Source: Shinella lacus
Lineage (GTDB): Bacteria > Pseudomonadota > Alphaproteobacteria > Rhizobiales > Rhizobiaceae
Assembly (NCBI RefSeq): GCF_010994755.1
Contig: NZ_WHSB02000018.1
Coordinates: 1-64,000 of the forward strand
Length of the DNA: 64,000 nt
Direction of reading: 5' to 3'
The position numbers were made by a program, and so were the translations under genes. Position 1 is the first letter of the stretch. The number at the start of each line of letters is the position of its first letter. Of the stretch, positions 8,757 to 17,099 are shown piece after piece. Under the pieces are notes generated by a model that was not told the DNA's origin, did no database searches, and worked only from the letters and a program-made list of their open reading frames with translations.

Positions 8757-9407
8757 TCAGAGACTTTCGAGCGAGCGCAGGATCAGCGCCGGGCCGAGGT
8801 CGAAATACTCGTCCGGCATGTCGTTGCGGTTGATCCAGACGGTGCGGAAGCCGAATTTCGTGGCGCCGGCAATGTCCCAGCGGTTGGAGGACTGGAAGGA
8901 GACGGCATCCGGATAGAGCCGGTAATTCGTCGTCACGAGATCGTAGACGGCGGGCGCCGTCTTGTAGGTCTTCAGCGCGTCGACGGAAAAGATGTCGTCG
9001 ATGACGGTGTCGAGCGCGGCATTCTTCACCGCGGAGGCCAGCATGGCGGGCGAACCGTTGGAGAGGATGGCGATATGCGCGCCGCGGCTTTTCAGCGCCT
9101 TCAGCACGGCCGGCACTTCCGGGTAGCAGTCGAGTTTCCAGTAGGCATCGAGCAGCTTCTGACGCAGCGCCGGATCGACGCCGCCGATGCGCTTGAACGT
9201 GAAGTCGAGTGCCTGTTCGGTGAGCTGCCAGAAATCGGCGTAAGAGCCCATCAGCGCCCGCGTCCAGGAATATTCGAGCTGCTTGGCGCGCCAGACCTCG
9301 GAAAAGCTCTGGTAGTTCGGCCCCACATCGCCCGCATGGCGGCGCACCGCCGCATGCACGTCGAACAACGTGCCATAGGCGTCGAAGACATAGGCGGCAT
9401 GGGCCAT
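8757..9407 (-). CDS. Haloacid dehalogenase type II (L-2-haloacid dehalogenase family)
   Basis: 216 residues of the HAD superfamily. Motif I is YVFDAYGTLFDV with the nucleophilic Asp at about residue 9, motif II is AILSNGSPAML, the lysine motif lies in VDALKTYKTAPAVY, and the SSNRWDIAGA sequence is the SSNxWD box typical of L-2-haloacid dehalogenases. It should hydrolyse 2-haloalkanoates or related acids with inversion, although many members have other physiological substrates. A possible ribosome site AAGGA lies upstream of the ATG. It forms a tight two-gene unit with tam (stop and start adjacent); why these two enzymes are coupled is not clear. Confidence 0.9.
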   Translation of the reverse strand: MAHAAYVFDAYGTLFDVHAAVRRHAGDVGPNYQSFSEVWRAKQLEYSWTRALMGSYADFWQLTEQALDFTFKRIGGVDPALRQKLLDAYWKLDCYPEVPAVLKALKSRGAHIAILSNGSPAMLASAVKNAALDTVIDDIFSVDALKTYKTAPAVYDLVTTNYRLYPDAVSFQSSNRWDIAGATKFGFRTVWINRNDMPDEYFDLGPALILRSLESL

Positions 9408-9481
9408 GGGCGGCGATTCCTTGTCAGCATTCTCACCGGCGATTGGCTGTCATCCGCTGGTGAATGTCAATTGTGCAGCTT

Positions 9482-9641
9482 GCCCCTCATCCGCCTGCCG
9501 GCACCTTCTCCCCGCAAGCGGGGCGAAGGGAAGGATGCGCCGTTTTCCCCAAACGGCAAGCGCCAGACTTGGGGAGAAGCCTATCCACATGTCCCTTCGC
9601 CCCGCTTGCGGGGAGAAGGTCGCGGCAGCGGGATGAGGGGC
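9482..9641. repeat. Second-type palindromic repeat (CCTTCTCCCCGC family)
   Basis: Inverted arms beginning GCCCCTCATCCGCCTGCCGG at the left and ending GCAGCGGGATGAGGGGC at the right, each with an internal CTTCTCCCCGCAAGCGGGG hairpin, flank a non-conserved core of about 60 bases. The sequence is related to, but distinct from, the RIME-like copies at 122, 7803 and 40558. A single arm of the same type is found at 62821-62870. It lies between the HAD start and the alcohol dehydrogenase stop. Confidence 0.88.
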
Positions 9642-9667
9642 TTTGCGAGGCCCGGCCGCACAATCCC

Positions 9668-10708
9668 TCAAAACCGCGTAATCACGCTGATCCCCAGATC
9701 CGTCGCCTTGTCCATCGCCATCAGCGCCGGCACCGCTTCGTCGAGGTTGATATGGCGGCCGATGAGTTTTTGCGGGGCGAGCTTGCCGCCGGCGATCATC
9801 GCCAGCATGGCGTCGTAGCGCCAGGCCTGCATGCCGTGGCTGCCGTAGATCTCCAGCTCGTGGCCGATGACCTGCGCCATCGGGATCTGCGGCGTCGCAT
9901 GGTCGGCCAGCATCAGGCCGACCTGCACATGCCGCCCGCGCCGGCGCAGGTTCTTGATCGAATTGAAGCAGGTAACGGGCGAGCCCAGCGCATCGACCGA
10001 GGCATGTGCACCCCCGCCGGTGATCTCGCGCACCGCCTCCGCCACGTCGGCGACGTCACGCGCATTGACGGTCGCGACGGCGCCCATCTGGCGCGCGAAT
10101 GCCAGCTTCTCGTCGGAAATGTCGATGGCGATGGGGTTGGCGCCGAGGGCTGCGGCAATCATGATCGCCGAGAGCCCCACGCCGCCGCAGCCATGCACCG
10201 CCACCCATTCGCCGCCCGTCACCCGCGCCTGGTCGACGATGGCGCGAAACGAGGTGGCGAAGCGGCAGCCGAGGCTTGCGGCCGTCGCATAGTCGATGGT
10301 TTCGGGCAGGTGCACGAGATTGTGGTCGGCATAGTCGATCGCGACATATTCGGCAAAGGAGCCCCAATGGGTGAAGCCCGGCTGGAATTGCTCCTCGCAG
10401 ATCTGCTGGTTGCCCGAGCGGCACTCGCCGCAATGCCCGCAGCCGGAAACGAAGGGCACCGTGACCCGCTCGCCCGCGCGAAACCGGCTGACCGCGCTCC
10501 CCTTCGCCACCACGCGGCCCGCAAGCTCGTGGCCCGGCACATGCGGCAGGCGGATATCCGGATCGTGCCCCATCCAGCCATGCCAGTCGCTGCGGCAAAG
10601 CCCGGTCGCCTCCACCTGGATCACCACGCCGCCCGGAGTCGGCGTCGGATCCGGCAGGGTGCGGATCTCCGGTGTCGCCTCGAAGGCCTCGTAATACATC
10701 GCGCGCAT
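9668..10708 (-). CDS. Zinc-dependent alcohol dehydrogenase
   Basis: A 346-residue medium-chain dehydrogenase. Catalytic zinc ligands are the Cys of [14 protein letters not shown] and the His of VPGHELAG. Four structural zinc cysteines occur in [15 protein letters not shown], and the nucleotide-binding loop is [11 protein letters not shown]. These features are complete, so an NAD(P)-linked alcohol or polyol oxidation is expected; the substrate is not determined. The start at 10708 has AGGGAG ten bases upstream and is preferred to an ATG ten codons earlier. It stands alone, divergent from the aminotransferase gene at 10892. Confidence 0.92.
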   Translation of the reverse strand: MRAMYYEAFEATPEIRTLPDPTPTPGGVVIQVEATGLCRSDWHGWMGHDPDIRLPHVPGHELAGRVVAKGSAVSRFRAGERVTVPFVSGCGHCGECRSGNQQICEEQFQPGFTHWGSFAEYVAIDYADHNLVHLPETIDYATAASLGCRFATSFRAIVDQARVTGGEWVAVHGCGGVGLSAIMIAAALGANPIAIDISDEKLAFARQMGAVATVNARDVADVAEAVREITGGGAHASVDALGSPVTCFNSIKNLRRRGRHVQVGLMLADHATPQIPMAQVIGHELEIYGSHGMQAWRYDAMLAMIAGGKLAPQKLIGRHINLDEAVPALMAMDKATDLGISVITRF

Positions 10709-10891
10709 GTCTGTTCTCCCTTTATGTTTGTATCGCACGCGTCCCGCGGGCTCTCAACCGGGTGACCCATGACAAGCCCTGATACATTCATTCAACATCT
10801 TGAATGGACAAGTGCCGCGCGCTGTCGGAAGGCATTTGCGACTTGACCGGCCCGCCCGGTCGGGCCTTGATGGGCGAAAAGGAGTAGAAAA

Positions 10892-11776
10892 ATGCCAGTC
10901 GATACCGCACCCCGCTCGACGACCTGGACCTTCGTGGATGGCGAATGGATTTCGGGCAACCCGCCGCTCATCGGCCCCACCTCGCATGCCATGTGGCTCG
11001 GCTCGACCGTCTTCGACGGCGCGCGCTGGTTCGACGACATCGCGCCGGACCTTGATCTCCATTGCCAGCGCGTCAACCGCTCCGCCGAAGCGCTCGGCCT
11101 CAGGGCCGCCGTCGGCGCCGATGAGATCGAGGCGCTCGCCTGGGAGGGCGTGCAAAAATTCGACGGCAAGACGGCGATCTACATCAAGCCGATGTACTGG
11201 GCCGAGCACGGCTCCCCGACCAGCGTCGTGGCGCCGGATCCGGACTCGACCCGCTTCGCGCTCTGCCTGTTCGAAGCCTCGATGGGCGACCCGAAGGCGG
11301 CGTCCTCGCTCACGCTCTCGCCCTTCCGCCGCCCGACGGTCGAATGCATGCCGACGGATGCCAAGGCCGGCTGCCTCTATCCCAACAATGCCCGCATGCT
11401 GGTGGAGGCCCGCAAGCGCGGCTTCGACAATGCGCTGGTGCGCGACATGCTGGGCAATGTCGCCGAAACCGCCTCGTCCAACATCTTCATGGTGCGCGAC
11501 GGCGTCGTCTTCACGCCGGCCGCCAACCGCACCTTCCTTGCCGGCATCACGCGCAGCCGCGTCATTGGCCTCCTGAAGGACGCAGGCTTCGAGGTGGTGG
11601 AAACCACGCTGACGCTCGCGGACTTCGAGACGGCCGACGAGATCTTCACCTCCGGCAACTATTCCAAGGTGGTGCCGGTGACGCGGCTCGACGACCGCAA
11701 TCTCCAGCCCGGCCCGATCACCGCCAAGGCCCGCGACCTCTATTTCGACTGGGCGCATTCGAACGGCGACGCATAA
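10892..11776 (+). CDS. Class IV (branched-chain type) aminotransferase
   Basis: 294 residues, PLP-dependent fold type IV. Substrate-side motif STVFDGARWF, the Schiff-base lysine in PTDAKAG, and the PLP-phosphate segment ETASSNIFMVRDG with NRTFLAGITRSRVI are all present. Rhizobial proteins of this kind are annotated as branched-chain or D-amino-acid-type aminotransferases, and the sequence alone does not separate these. AAGGAG lies eight bases before the ATG. The leader contains a GGCCCG/CGGGCC hairpin near 10853-10870, whose role is unknown. Convergent with the secreted protein gene ending at 11794. Confidence 0.88.
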   Translation: MPVDTAPRSTTWTFVDGEWISGNPPLIGPTSHAMWLGSTVFDGARWFDDIAPDLDLHCQRVNRSAEALGLRAAVGADEIEALAWEGVQKFDGKTAIYIKPMYWAEHGSPTSVVAPDPDSTRFALCLFEASMGDPKAASSLTLSPFRRPTVECMPTDAKAGCLYPNNARMLVEARKRGFDNALVRDMLGNVAETASSNIFMVRDGVVFTPAANRTFLAGITRSRVIGLLKDAGFEVVETTLTLADFETADEIFTSGNYSKVVPVTRLDDRNLQPGPITAKARDLYFDWAHSNGDA

Positions 11777-11793
11777 TGGAGTGAAGGGACAGG

Positions 11794-12186
11794 CTATTCC
11801 TGTCCCGTCTCGTCCACGGTCTTGTTGTCGCCCGTCGCCGCGCGTTCCGCCGCGGCGGCCTCGCGCTCGCTCTCGCGCACCACGTGCAGGAACTCGGCGG
11901 CGATGGCGGGTGTCACCTGCACCGTCTTCTTCTGCTTGTCATAGACGCAGACATAGGTGACCTGGCTCTTCGATTCCGGCGACAGGCCCTCGATCGCGGC
12001 GATGCCGAAGGATTCGGTGCCCGTCGGCTCGACGAAGACCGTCGGCGTGCCGAGCGCTTCCGGCAGGCTCGCCACGCAGCTCTTCTCCACATCGGCGCGG
12101 AATTCCTCCCAGGCATCCGGGGACGAGGCGTGGGCGGCGGACGCGGCGAGCGAGAGGACGAGGGCGGTAAGCGGAAGGACGCGCAT
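11794..12186 (-). CDS. Secreted small protein of unknown function
   Basis: 130 residues. The start at 12186 (GGAG eight bases upstream) gives a good Sec signal peptide, MRVLPLTALVLSLAASAAHA, with cleavage after AHA. The mature part has two cysteines (KSCVASLP, YVCVYDKQKK) that could form a disulfide, and an alanine/glutamate-rich charged C-terminal tail. I do not recognise a named domain. It is convergent with the aminotransferase gene, 17 bases apart. Confidence 0.8.
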   Translation of the reverse strand: MRVLPLTALVLSLAASAAHASSPDAWEEFRADVEKSCVASLPEALGTPTVFVEPTGTESFGIAAIEGLSPESKSQVTYVCVYDKQKKTVQVTPAIAAEFLHVVRESEREAAAAERAATGDNKTVDETGQE

Positions 12187-12380
12187 GGGATGCTCCGGAT
12201 TGGTGGGTGTCGGACAAAATGTCCCGAATCGGTTTTCGTTCCGCTTCGTCATTGATCTGACACGGAAAACCGGAAGGATTTTGTCCGATGTCAGGAAAAT
12301 TTGGAACTTGGGCGGTTGCCTCTGCCGATTGCCGCTCCTATGTTCCGCTCACGGATTTCATTGAAAAAAATTTCCGTCGC

Positions 12381-12440
12381 CAGAGCAGTTCCAGCAAAAG
12401 TGCGGAACGCGGTTTTGCGTTCGGAATTGCGTCTAAACAA
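12381..12440. repeat. Dispersed palindromic motif in the sodB leader
   Basis: This stretch begins CAGAGCAGTTCCAGCAAAAG and ends GGAATTGCGTC followed by AAACAAAGAG; its outer arms CAGTTCC and GGAATTG and inner GCAAAA and TTTTGC can pair. The GGAATTGCGTC(T/G)AAACRAAGAG part recurs at about 58579-58600. Similar sequences are widely dispersed in rhizobial genomes to my knowledge. Its 3' end lies just ahead of the sodB ribosome site, so it would be in the transcript leader if the promoter lies upstream. Confidence 0.6.
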
Positions 12441-12455
12441 AGAGGAGACACCACG

Positions 12456-13058
12456 ATGGCTTTCGAACTTCCGCCGCTTCCCTATGATTACGATGCGCTT
12501 GCGCCCTTCATGTCGCGCGAGACGCTCGAATATCACCATGACAAGCACCACAAGGCCTATGTCGACAACGGCAACAAGCTGGCGGAGGAAGCGGGCCTCG
12601 CGGACCTCTCCCTCGAAGAGATCGTCAAGAAGTCCTACGGCACCAACCAGGGCCTCTTCAACAATGCCGGCCAGCACTACAACCACGTCCATTTCTGGAA
12701 GTGGCTGAAGAAGGGCGGCGGCGGCAAGAGCCTGCCGGGCGCGCTGCAGACCGCGATCGACACCGATCTTGGCGGCTATGACAAGTTCAAGGCCGATTTC
12801 ATCGCCGCCGGCACCACGCAATTCGGCTCCGGCTGGGCCTGGCTCTCCGTCAAGGACGGCAAGCTCGCCATCTCCAAGACCCCGAACGGCGAAAACCCGC
12901 TGGTTCACGGCGCAGAGCCGATCCTCGGCGTCGATGTCTGGGAACACTCCTATTACATCGACTACCGCAACGCCCGCCCGAAATACCTCGAAGCCTTCGT
13001 CGACAGCCTGATCAACTGGGACTACGTCCTGGAGCGCTACGAAGCCGCGACGAAGTAA
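12456..13058 (+). CDS. sodB: Superoxide dismutase, Fe/Mn type
   Basis: 200 residues, the usual length. Metal ligands are visible: the first His in LEYHHDKHH, the second in the AGQHYNHVHFW segment, and the Asp and His of DVWEHSYYID. TQFGSGWAWL is the conserved core strand near residue 125. It converts superoxide to oxygen and peroxide in the cytoplasm. The start is chosen at the ATG at 12456, preceded by AGAGGAG; an open frame upstream to 12288 has no ribosome site and runs through a palindromic repeat. Two hairpin terminators follow. Whether iron or manganese is used cannot be decided from the sequence. Confidence 0.95.
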   Translation: MAFELPPLPYDYDALAPFMSRETLEYHHDKHHKAYVDNGNKLAEEAGLADLSLEEIVKKSYGTNQGLFNNAGQHYNHVHFWKWLKKGGGGKSLPGALQTAIDTDLGGYDKFKADFIAAGTTQFGSGWAWLSVKDGKLAISKTPNGENPLVHGAEPILGVDVWEHSYYIDYRNARPKYLEAFVDSLINWDYVLERYEAATK

Positions 13059-13074
13059 GCCGCTTCGGCTTTTT
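13057..13074 (+). terminator. Rho-independent terminator overlapping the sodB stop
   Basis: AAGCCG, loop CTT, CGGCTT followed by a run of T forms a short stem that begins inside the sodB stop codon region. A second, stronger terminator follows at 13086. Confidence 0.75.
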
Positions 13075-13085
13075 CGAGTTTGTGG

Positions 13086-13115
13086 AAACCCCGGTCGGAA
13101 GCGGCCGGGGTTTTT
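13086..13115 (+). terminator. Rho-independent terminator downstream of sodB
   Basis: AAACCCCGG, a loop of about eleven bases, CCGGGGTTTTT. This is a strong GC stem with a five-T tail and should insulate sodB from the toxin-antitoxin genes downstream. Confidence 0.85.
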
Positions 13116-13129
13116 CTTTGGAAGGCAAT

Positions 13130-13155
13130 GTGCTAGCTTGTACACAACCAAGCAC
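13130..13155 (+). promoter_or_regulatory. Inverted repeat before the antitoxin gene (probable operator)
   Basis: An imperfect inverted repeat, GTGC-TAG-CTTG against CAAGCAC, surrounds a central TGTACA. It ends 11 bases before the antitoxin ATG. Ribbon-helix-helix antitoxins commonly repress their own promoters through such sites; autoregulation here is inference. Confidence 0.5.
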
Positions 13156-13165
13156 AGGTGATTAC

Positions 13166-13423
13166 ATGAGTAGCACGACGATGACGATCCGCGTCAGCGC
13201 GGACCTCAAGGAAAAGCTCGACAGGTTGGCGAAGGATACACGGCGCAGCCGATCCTTCCTCGCGGCCGAGGCGGTCTCCGCCTATGTTGCCCGCGAGCTT
13301 GCGATTGTCGATGGCGTCAATCAAGGCCTGGAGGACGTGCGCAGCGGGCGGACGGTTTCGCATGAAGACGCCATGTCCGATCTCAATTCCATCATCGATG
13401 CAGCTGAGCGCGATCGCCCGTGA
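13166..13423 (+). CDS. Ribbon-helix-helix antitoxin (ParD/CopG type)
   Basis: 85 residues. The N-terminus MSSTTMTIRVSADLKEKLDRLA with RRSRSFLAAEAVSAYV is a classic ribbon-helix-helix DNA-binding fold (beta strand TMTIRV, then two helices). The C-terminal part, with GRTVSHEDAMSDLNSIIDAAE, is the usual toxin-neutralising extension. The stop codon overlaps the GTG start of the toxin gene, so translation is coupled. The ORF could be extended to 13082, but that runs through the sodB terminator. Confidence 0.88.
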   Translation: MSSTTMTIRVSADLKEKLDRLAKDTRRSRSFLAAEAVSAYVARELAIVDGVNQGLEDVRSGRTVSHEDAMSDLNSIIDAAERDRP

Positions 13424-13728
13424 AACGACCCGTTCGTTGGTCGCATTCCGCCATTGAAGACCTCAAGGAGCAGGTTCGCCATATCGCCCGGGATGATCCT
13501 GCAGCAGCCCGCGCCGTCGCAGGCCGGATCGACTCGGCCGCCATTCTCCTGGGGGAGCGGCCGATCGGGCGGCTCGGCCGGGTTGGCGGGACATATGAGA
13601 AGTCGGTGAGCGGGCTTCCCTATGTCATCGCCTATTGTATCGAGGTTGTGGATGGACGCGAGGCGCTCTTCATCCTTCGCGTCATTCACACGGCGCGTGA
13701 TTGGCCTGCCGAAAAGTGGCCGGAATAG
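13420..13728 (+). CDS. ParE/RelE-superfamily toxin
   Basis: 102 residues, GTG start overlapping the antitoxin stop (GTGA). The order WSHSAIEDLKEQVRHIARDDPAAARAVAGRI, then LGERPIGRLGRVGGTYEKSVSGLPYVIAYCIE and LFILRVIHTARDWPAEKW, matches the ParE/RelE fold with the basic central segment and the C-terminal IHTARDWP that is characteristic of this branch. Members inhibit DNA gyrase (ParE) or cleave mRNA (RelE); the H-x-A-R-D-W ending fits the ParE/RelE-like plasmid stabilisation group without deciding between targets. Converges on the WYL regulator gene four bases away. Confidence 0.85.
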   Translation: MKRPVRWSHSAIEDLKEQVRHIARDDPAAARAVAGRIDSAAILLGERPIGRLGRVGGTYEKSVSGLPYVIAYCIEVVDGREALFILRVIHTARDWPAEKWPE

Positions 13729-13732
13729 CCCC

Positions 13733-14431
13733 TTACCCCACCCCCCGCTGGTTCTCTGCCCAGCCTGAAATCCACGCCTGCCTCAGCCTGTCGCCCTCGC
13801 CGGGGAAATGCGCGCCCGTTGCCTCGCAGGCTTCCACGCGGTCGGCGCGGAAGTTGCGGATGGCTTTGCGCAATTCGCACCAGGCGACGATGTTGGCCGT
13901 CTCGGAATAGTAGATGAGCGCGATGGGGCGGATCGTGCGTTCGGTGGCGCGGGCATATTCGTCGCGATAGTCGATCACCAGCTTTTCCTCGTCGCGGATG
14001 GCGCGGCGCACGGTGGCGAGGTCGATGCCCTCCGGCTGGGGCCGCGTCGTGCCCCAGGCGTGCAGCGCGCGGGCCGAAAGCGTCTGGCGCAGCGGCGGCG
14101 GCACGGCACCGGCGATCTTGTCGCCGACGCGGCGGGCGGCGGCGCGCAGCTCCGTATCGCCGGTACGCTCCAGCAGTGCCAGCGCCAGCACCACCGCCTC
14201 CGTCTCCTCGATGGAGAACATCAGCGGCGGCAGGTCGAAGCCGGGGCGCAGGATATAGCCGATGCCGCGCTCGCCCTCGACCGGCACGCGCATGGCCTGA
14301 AGGGCGGCGATATCGCGGTAGATCGAGCGCACCGTCACCTCCAGCCGCTCGGCGATCTCGGCTCCGGTAACGGGCTTGCGGGCAAGCCGCAGGATCTGGA
14401 TGATCTCGAAGAGCCGCGAGGCCTTGCGCAT
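13733..14431 (-). CDS. YafY-type WYL-domain transcriptional regulator
   Basis: 232 residues. The N-terminal DeoR-like helix-turn-helix is clear (RKASRLFEIIQILRLARKPV, TGAEIAERLEVTVRSIYRDI), followed by a wing with GERGIGYILRPGFDLPPLMF and a C-terminal WYL-type domain (LVIDYRDEYARATERTIRPI, YYSETANIVAWCELRKAIRNFRADR). The start at 14431 has GGAG six bases before it. It diverges from a LysE exporter. A perfect palindrome 16 bases upstream of its start and a third half-site at the exporter start suggest that it represses both genes in response to a ligand that binds the WYL domain. Confidence 0.92.
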   Translation of the reverse strand: MRKASRLFEIIQILRLARKPVTGAEIAERLEVTVRSIYRDIAALQAMRVPVEGERGIGYILRPGFDLPPLMFSIEETEAVVLALALLERTGDTELRAAARRVGDKIAGAVPPPLRQTLSARALHAWGTTRPQPEGIDLATVRRAIRDEEKLVIDYRDEYARATERTIRPIALIYYSETANIVAWCELRKAIRNFRADRVEACEATGAHFPGEGDRLRQAWISGWAENQRGVG

Positions 14432-14446
14432 GGTCGTCTCCATTAC

Positions 14447-14468
14447 AACTGACACATCCCTGTCAGTT
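14447..14468. promoter_or_regulatory. Palindromic operator between WYL regulator and LysE exporter
   Basis: AACTGACA, six bases, TGTCAGTT: a perfect 8-bp inverted repeat. A third copy of AACTGACA lies at 14546-14553, ending on the A of the exporter start codon. The placement between divergent regulator and target genes makes this the likely binding site of the WYL regulator. Confidence 0.75.
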
Positions 14469-14552
14469 GGCCTTCGTTATAGCACGCTTCAAGCGCTTGA
14501 AACAAAAGGAAGCACGGCGCTTCCGAGCGGTTTATGATAACGGACAACTGAC

Positions 14553-15188
14553 ATGACCTACAGCGAAAACCTCTGGCTCTTCTTCCTGCTCGTCTCCGGC
14601 ATCATCATCGTGCCGGGCATGGACATGGTCTTCGTGCTCGCAAGCTCGCTTTCCGGCGGGCGCAAGGCCGGCTTGTCGGCGACCTTCGGCATCATGGCCG
14701 GCGGGCTCGTGCACACGCTCTATGCGGCGCTCGGCGTCGGCATGCTGCTGCATTTCGCGCCGAACCTGTTCAATATCCTGCTGGTGCTGGGTGCCGCCTA
14801 TGTCGCCTGGATCGGCTGGCAGCTCTTCCGATCGTCGATCACCATCGATGCCGTCGACAGCCTCGACCGGCGGGGCATGCTGACCCGCTTCCGCCAGGGC
14901 GCGCTGACGAGCCTGATGAACCCGAAGGCTTATCTCTTCATGCTCGCCGTCTTCCCGCAGTTCCTGCGCCCGGAATTCGGCCCGCTGTGGCGGCAGGCGA
15001 CGGTCATGCTGCTGATGATCTGGGTGACGCAGCTGGCGGTCTATGGCGGGCTGGCGCTTGCCGCGGCCCGCAGCCGCGACGCACTGATCGGCAGCCCTGC
15101 GGCCACCCGCTTCATTGGCCGTGCGGCGGGCGTGCTGCTGGTGGCGATCGCGGCATTCACATTGTGGCGGGGCTGGGGCGCCTTGTGA
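14553..15188 (+). CDS. LysE/RhtB-family amino-acid exporter
   Basis: 211 residues with about six hydrophobic segments. The N-terminus has the family signature IIIVPGMDMVFVLASSLSGG and GLSATFGIMAGGLVHTLYAALGVG, and the central LMNPKAYLFMLAVFPQFL is the conserved NPK motif. The protein should export an amino acid or derivative such as homoserine lactone or threonine; the substrate is unknown. Its translation start sits on a copy of the AACTGACA half-site, so operator occupancy could block transcription. The last 32 bases overlap the 3' end of the convergent DUF2029 gene. Confidence 0.92.
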   Translation: MTYSENLWLFFLLVSGIIIVPGMDMVFVLASSLSGGRKAGLSATFGIMAGGLVHTLYAALGVGMLLHFAPNLFNILLVLGAAYVAWIGWQLFRSSITIDAVDSLDRRGMLTRFRQGALTSLMNPKAYLFMLAVFPQFLRPEFGPLWRQATVMLLMIWVTQLAVYGGLALAAARSRDALIGSPAATRFIGRAAGVLLVAIAAFTLWRGWGAL

Positions 15189-16329
15189 GACGCGGCAGCG
15201 CGCCGTCACGGCCGAGAAGGCCGAGCCAGGTCGCGAGGATGACGACGGGCGCGACCGGCCAGCCGAGGAGGCTGAGGAGGGGCATGACCAGCGGCACGCA
15301 GGCGAGGCAAAACAAGGCGAAACGCAAGGCGAGGGACGACGGCCTGAGATCCATCCAGAGCACGGCGGCTGCGACGAGCGCCACAAGATCGTAGCTCGCC
15401 AGATAGGGCATGACCATCGCCGTGGCAAAGACCGTGCTCGCCGCGCGCGCCTCCGGCTGGTCGAGCCGCAGAAGGCTGTAACCGAAGAGGACGAGCGCCA
15501 GCACCGCGAAGGGCAGGTGGACCGCGAAGGCCATCGACGCGTCAAAATCCAGGCTGCGGATCGCACCGAAGACGGTGGGCATCATATGGAGGAACAGGCC
15601 CGTCAGTTCCTTCATCACATGCACTTGGTAAGGCGTGACATAGTGGAAGAACCCCGCCCAGGCCTCGATGCCGAACAGGGAGACCGAGAGCAGGAAGAGG
15701 GCCAGCGCCGTCACGACGGCGCTGGCAATGGCTGGCCACCGGCGCTCCCACAGCAAGAGCAGGGGAAGCAGCACGCCGAGCTGCGGCTTCACCGTCAAAA
15801 GCCCGAAGCAGATGCCCGCCAGCACCGGCCGGCTGTCGCGCAGCGCAAGCCCGGCGATCAGCAGCGCGCCGAGCAGGAAGCCGTTCTGCACAACGAAGGC
15901 GTTCGTAAGCGCGACCGGCAGCAAAAGGAGAAGCTGCCATCCTTTCATCTGCCGGGCGGCAAGGTGCAGTGCGCCGCACAGCAGGAGAAAGGTTACGAGG
16001 AGGAAGAGGATGAGGGCGAACTTGTAGGTGAAAAGCCCCAGCGGCAGCATCAGCAGCAGGTAATGCGGCGGATAGCTCCAGGCGCGCCAGGGATAATCGG
16101 CGCCAAAAAACGAGCGCAGATGCGCGAGATAGCTCTCATGCGGGCCGAAGACGTCGAGCGCGCGGCCTTCCAGCGCCAGCCGCGCCGCCATCCAGTAATT
16201 GGCGAAATCCTTGTCCGTCCATTGCAATGTCAGCGTGCCGGGGTCGATTGCCAGCATCACGACAAAGACCGCGCCGACGATCGTGGCGAGAAGGGCGACG
16301 GAAAACAGGGGGGAGGCGGCTTTTCGCAT
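15157..16329 (-). CDS. DUF2029 / GT87-like polytopic membrane protein
   Basis: 390 residues, hydrophobic nearly throughout, with about ten membrane segments. After the first segment, DKDFANYWMAARLALEGRALDVFGP carries the conserved D(F/Y)xxYW-type luminal loop, followed by WSYPPHYLLLMLPLG and LTVKPQLGVLLPLLLL, all typical of GT-C fold DUF2029 (glycosyltransferase 87) proteins that use polyprenyl-phosphate sugars. A role in cell-envelope glycan assembly is inferred from the family. The start at 16329 has GAGGGG upstream; an ATG at 16392 has none. The 3' end overlaps the convergent LysE gene by 32 bases. Confidence 0.85.
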   Translation of the reverse strand: MRKAASPLFSVALLATIVGAVFVVMLAIDPGTLTLQWTDKDFANYWMAARLALEGRALDVFGPHESYLAHLRSFFGADYPWRAWSYPPHYLLLMLPLGLFTYKFALILFLLVTFLLLCGALHLAARQMKGWQLLLLLPVALTNAFVVQNGFLLGALLIAGLALRDSRPVLAGICFGLLTVKPQLGVLLPLLLLWERRWPAIASAVVTALALFLLSVSLFGIEAWAGFFHYVTPYQVHVMKELTGLFLHMMPTVFGAIRSLDFDASMAFAVHLPFAVLALVLFGYSLLRLDQPEARAASTVFATAMVMPYLASYDLVALVAAAVLWMDLRPSSLALRFALFCLACVPLVMPLLSLLGWPVAPVVILATWLGLLGRDGALPRLTRRPSPATM

Positions 16330-16535
16330 GCGGGACCCCTCGGGGCGACACTTGCGAAAAACCTGCCATGCCGAGGTTAAGGAACGCTTCATGTAGCAGC
16401 GGCAGGCGGGCGCTTTCGCGACAGGTTCCATCAAAAAGATTTTACTGTCTGGAATCGTTCAAAATGCAATCATGCTCATGCATCGTTAAACCGGCGGCGC
16501 GGAAACAACCGGCCGCCAGCAATCGGGAGAACTTG

Positions 16536-16979
16536 ATGAAGTTCAGGACATTGGCGGCCGCGGCCGTGCTTGCGGCCATCGGCGCCGGCGCGGTCATCGC
16601 GGCGGACGAACCGCAGGTCGTGCGCCAGGGCATGATGAAGAGTGTGGGCGGTGCCATGGGCGCGCTCGCCGGCATTGCCAAGGGCGAGAAGCCCTATGAC
16701 GCGGAGATCGTCAAGGCATCGCTGACCACGATCAGCGAAGTCGGCAAGGCTTTCCCGGACCAGTTCCCGGCCGGCTCCGAGACGGGCCATGAAACCGAAG
16801 CCAGCCCGAAGATCTGGGAAGCGATGGACGACTTCAAGGCCAAGTCGCTGAAGCTCGGAACGGATGCCGACACGGTGCTCGCCAGCATGCCTGCCGACCA
16901 GGCGGGCGTGGGTGCCGCCCTCGGCACGATCGGTCCGAATTGCGGCGGCTGTCATGAGGTCTACCGCGTTAAGAAATAG
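16536..16979 (+). CDS. Cytochrome c' / c-556 family protein
   Basis: 147 residues with a Sec signal peptide (MKFRTLAAAAVLAAIGAGAVIAA) and a C-terminal haem motif CGGCH at residues 136-140, the usual position in the four-helix cytochrome c' / c-556 family. The mature N-terminus has VVRQGMMKSVGGAMGAL, in which a Met early in helix 1 could be the sixth ligand (c-556 type, low spin) rather than an open site (c' type). GGGAG precedes the ATG. The next gene, a dihaem cytochrome, begins 120 bases downstream, so both may be made together for periplasmic electron transfer. Confidence 0.92.
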   Translation: MKFRTLAAAAVLAAIGAGAVIAADEPQVVRQGMMKSVGGAMGALAGIAKGEKPYDAEIVKASLTTISEVGKAFPDQFPAGSETGHETEASPKIWEAMDDFKAKSLKLGTDADTVLASMPADQAGVGAALGTIGPNCGGCHEVYRVKK

Positions 16980-17099
16980 GCGCGGTAGGCCGGCTCCACC
17001 CCAGAAAAACAAGCACTGTCCCGGCCTCCGTCCGGGGCGGTGCGTTGACGTTTCGATCCGCAAGGACAGGATCGCGCAGGCGGCGAGAGGGAATGGCTC

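Noticed and set aside
7803-9641. Repeated palindromes considered as a possible CRISPR array
   Set aside because: The copies are long, inverted and far apart, without regular spacers or cas genes.
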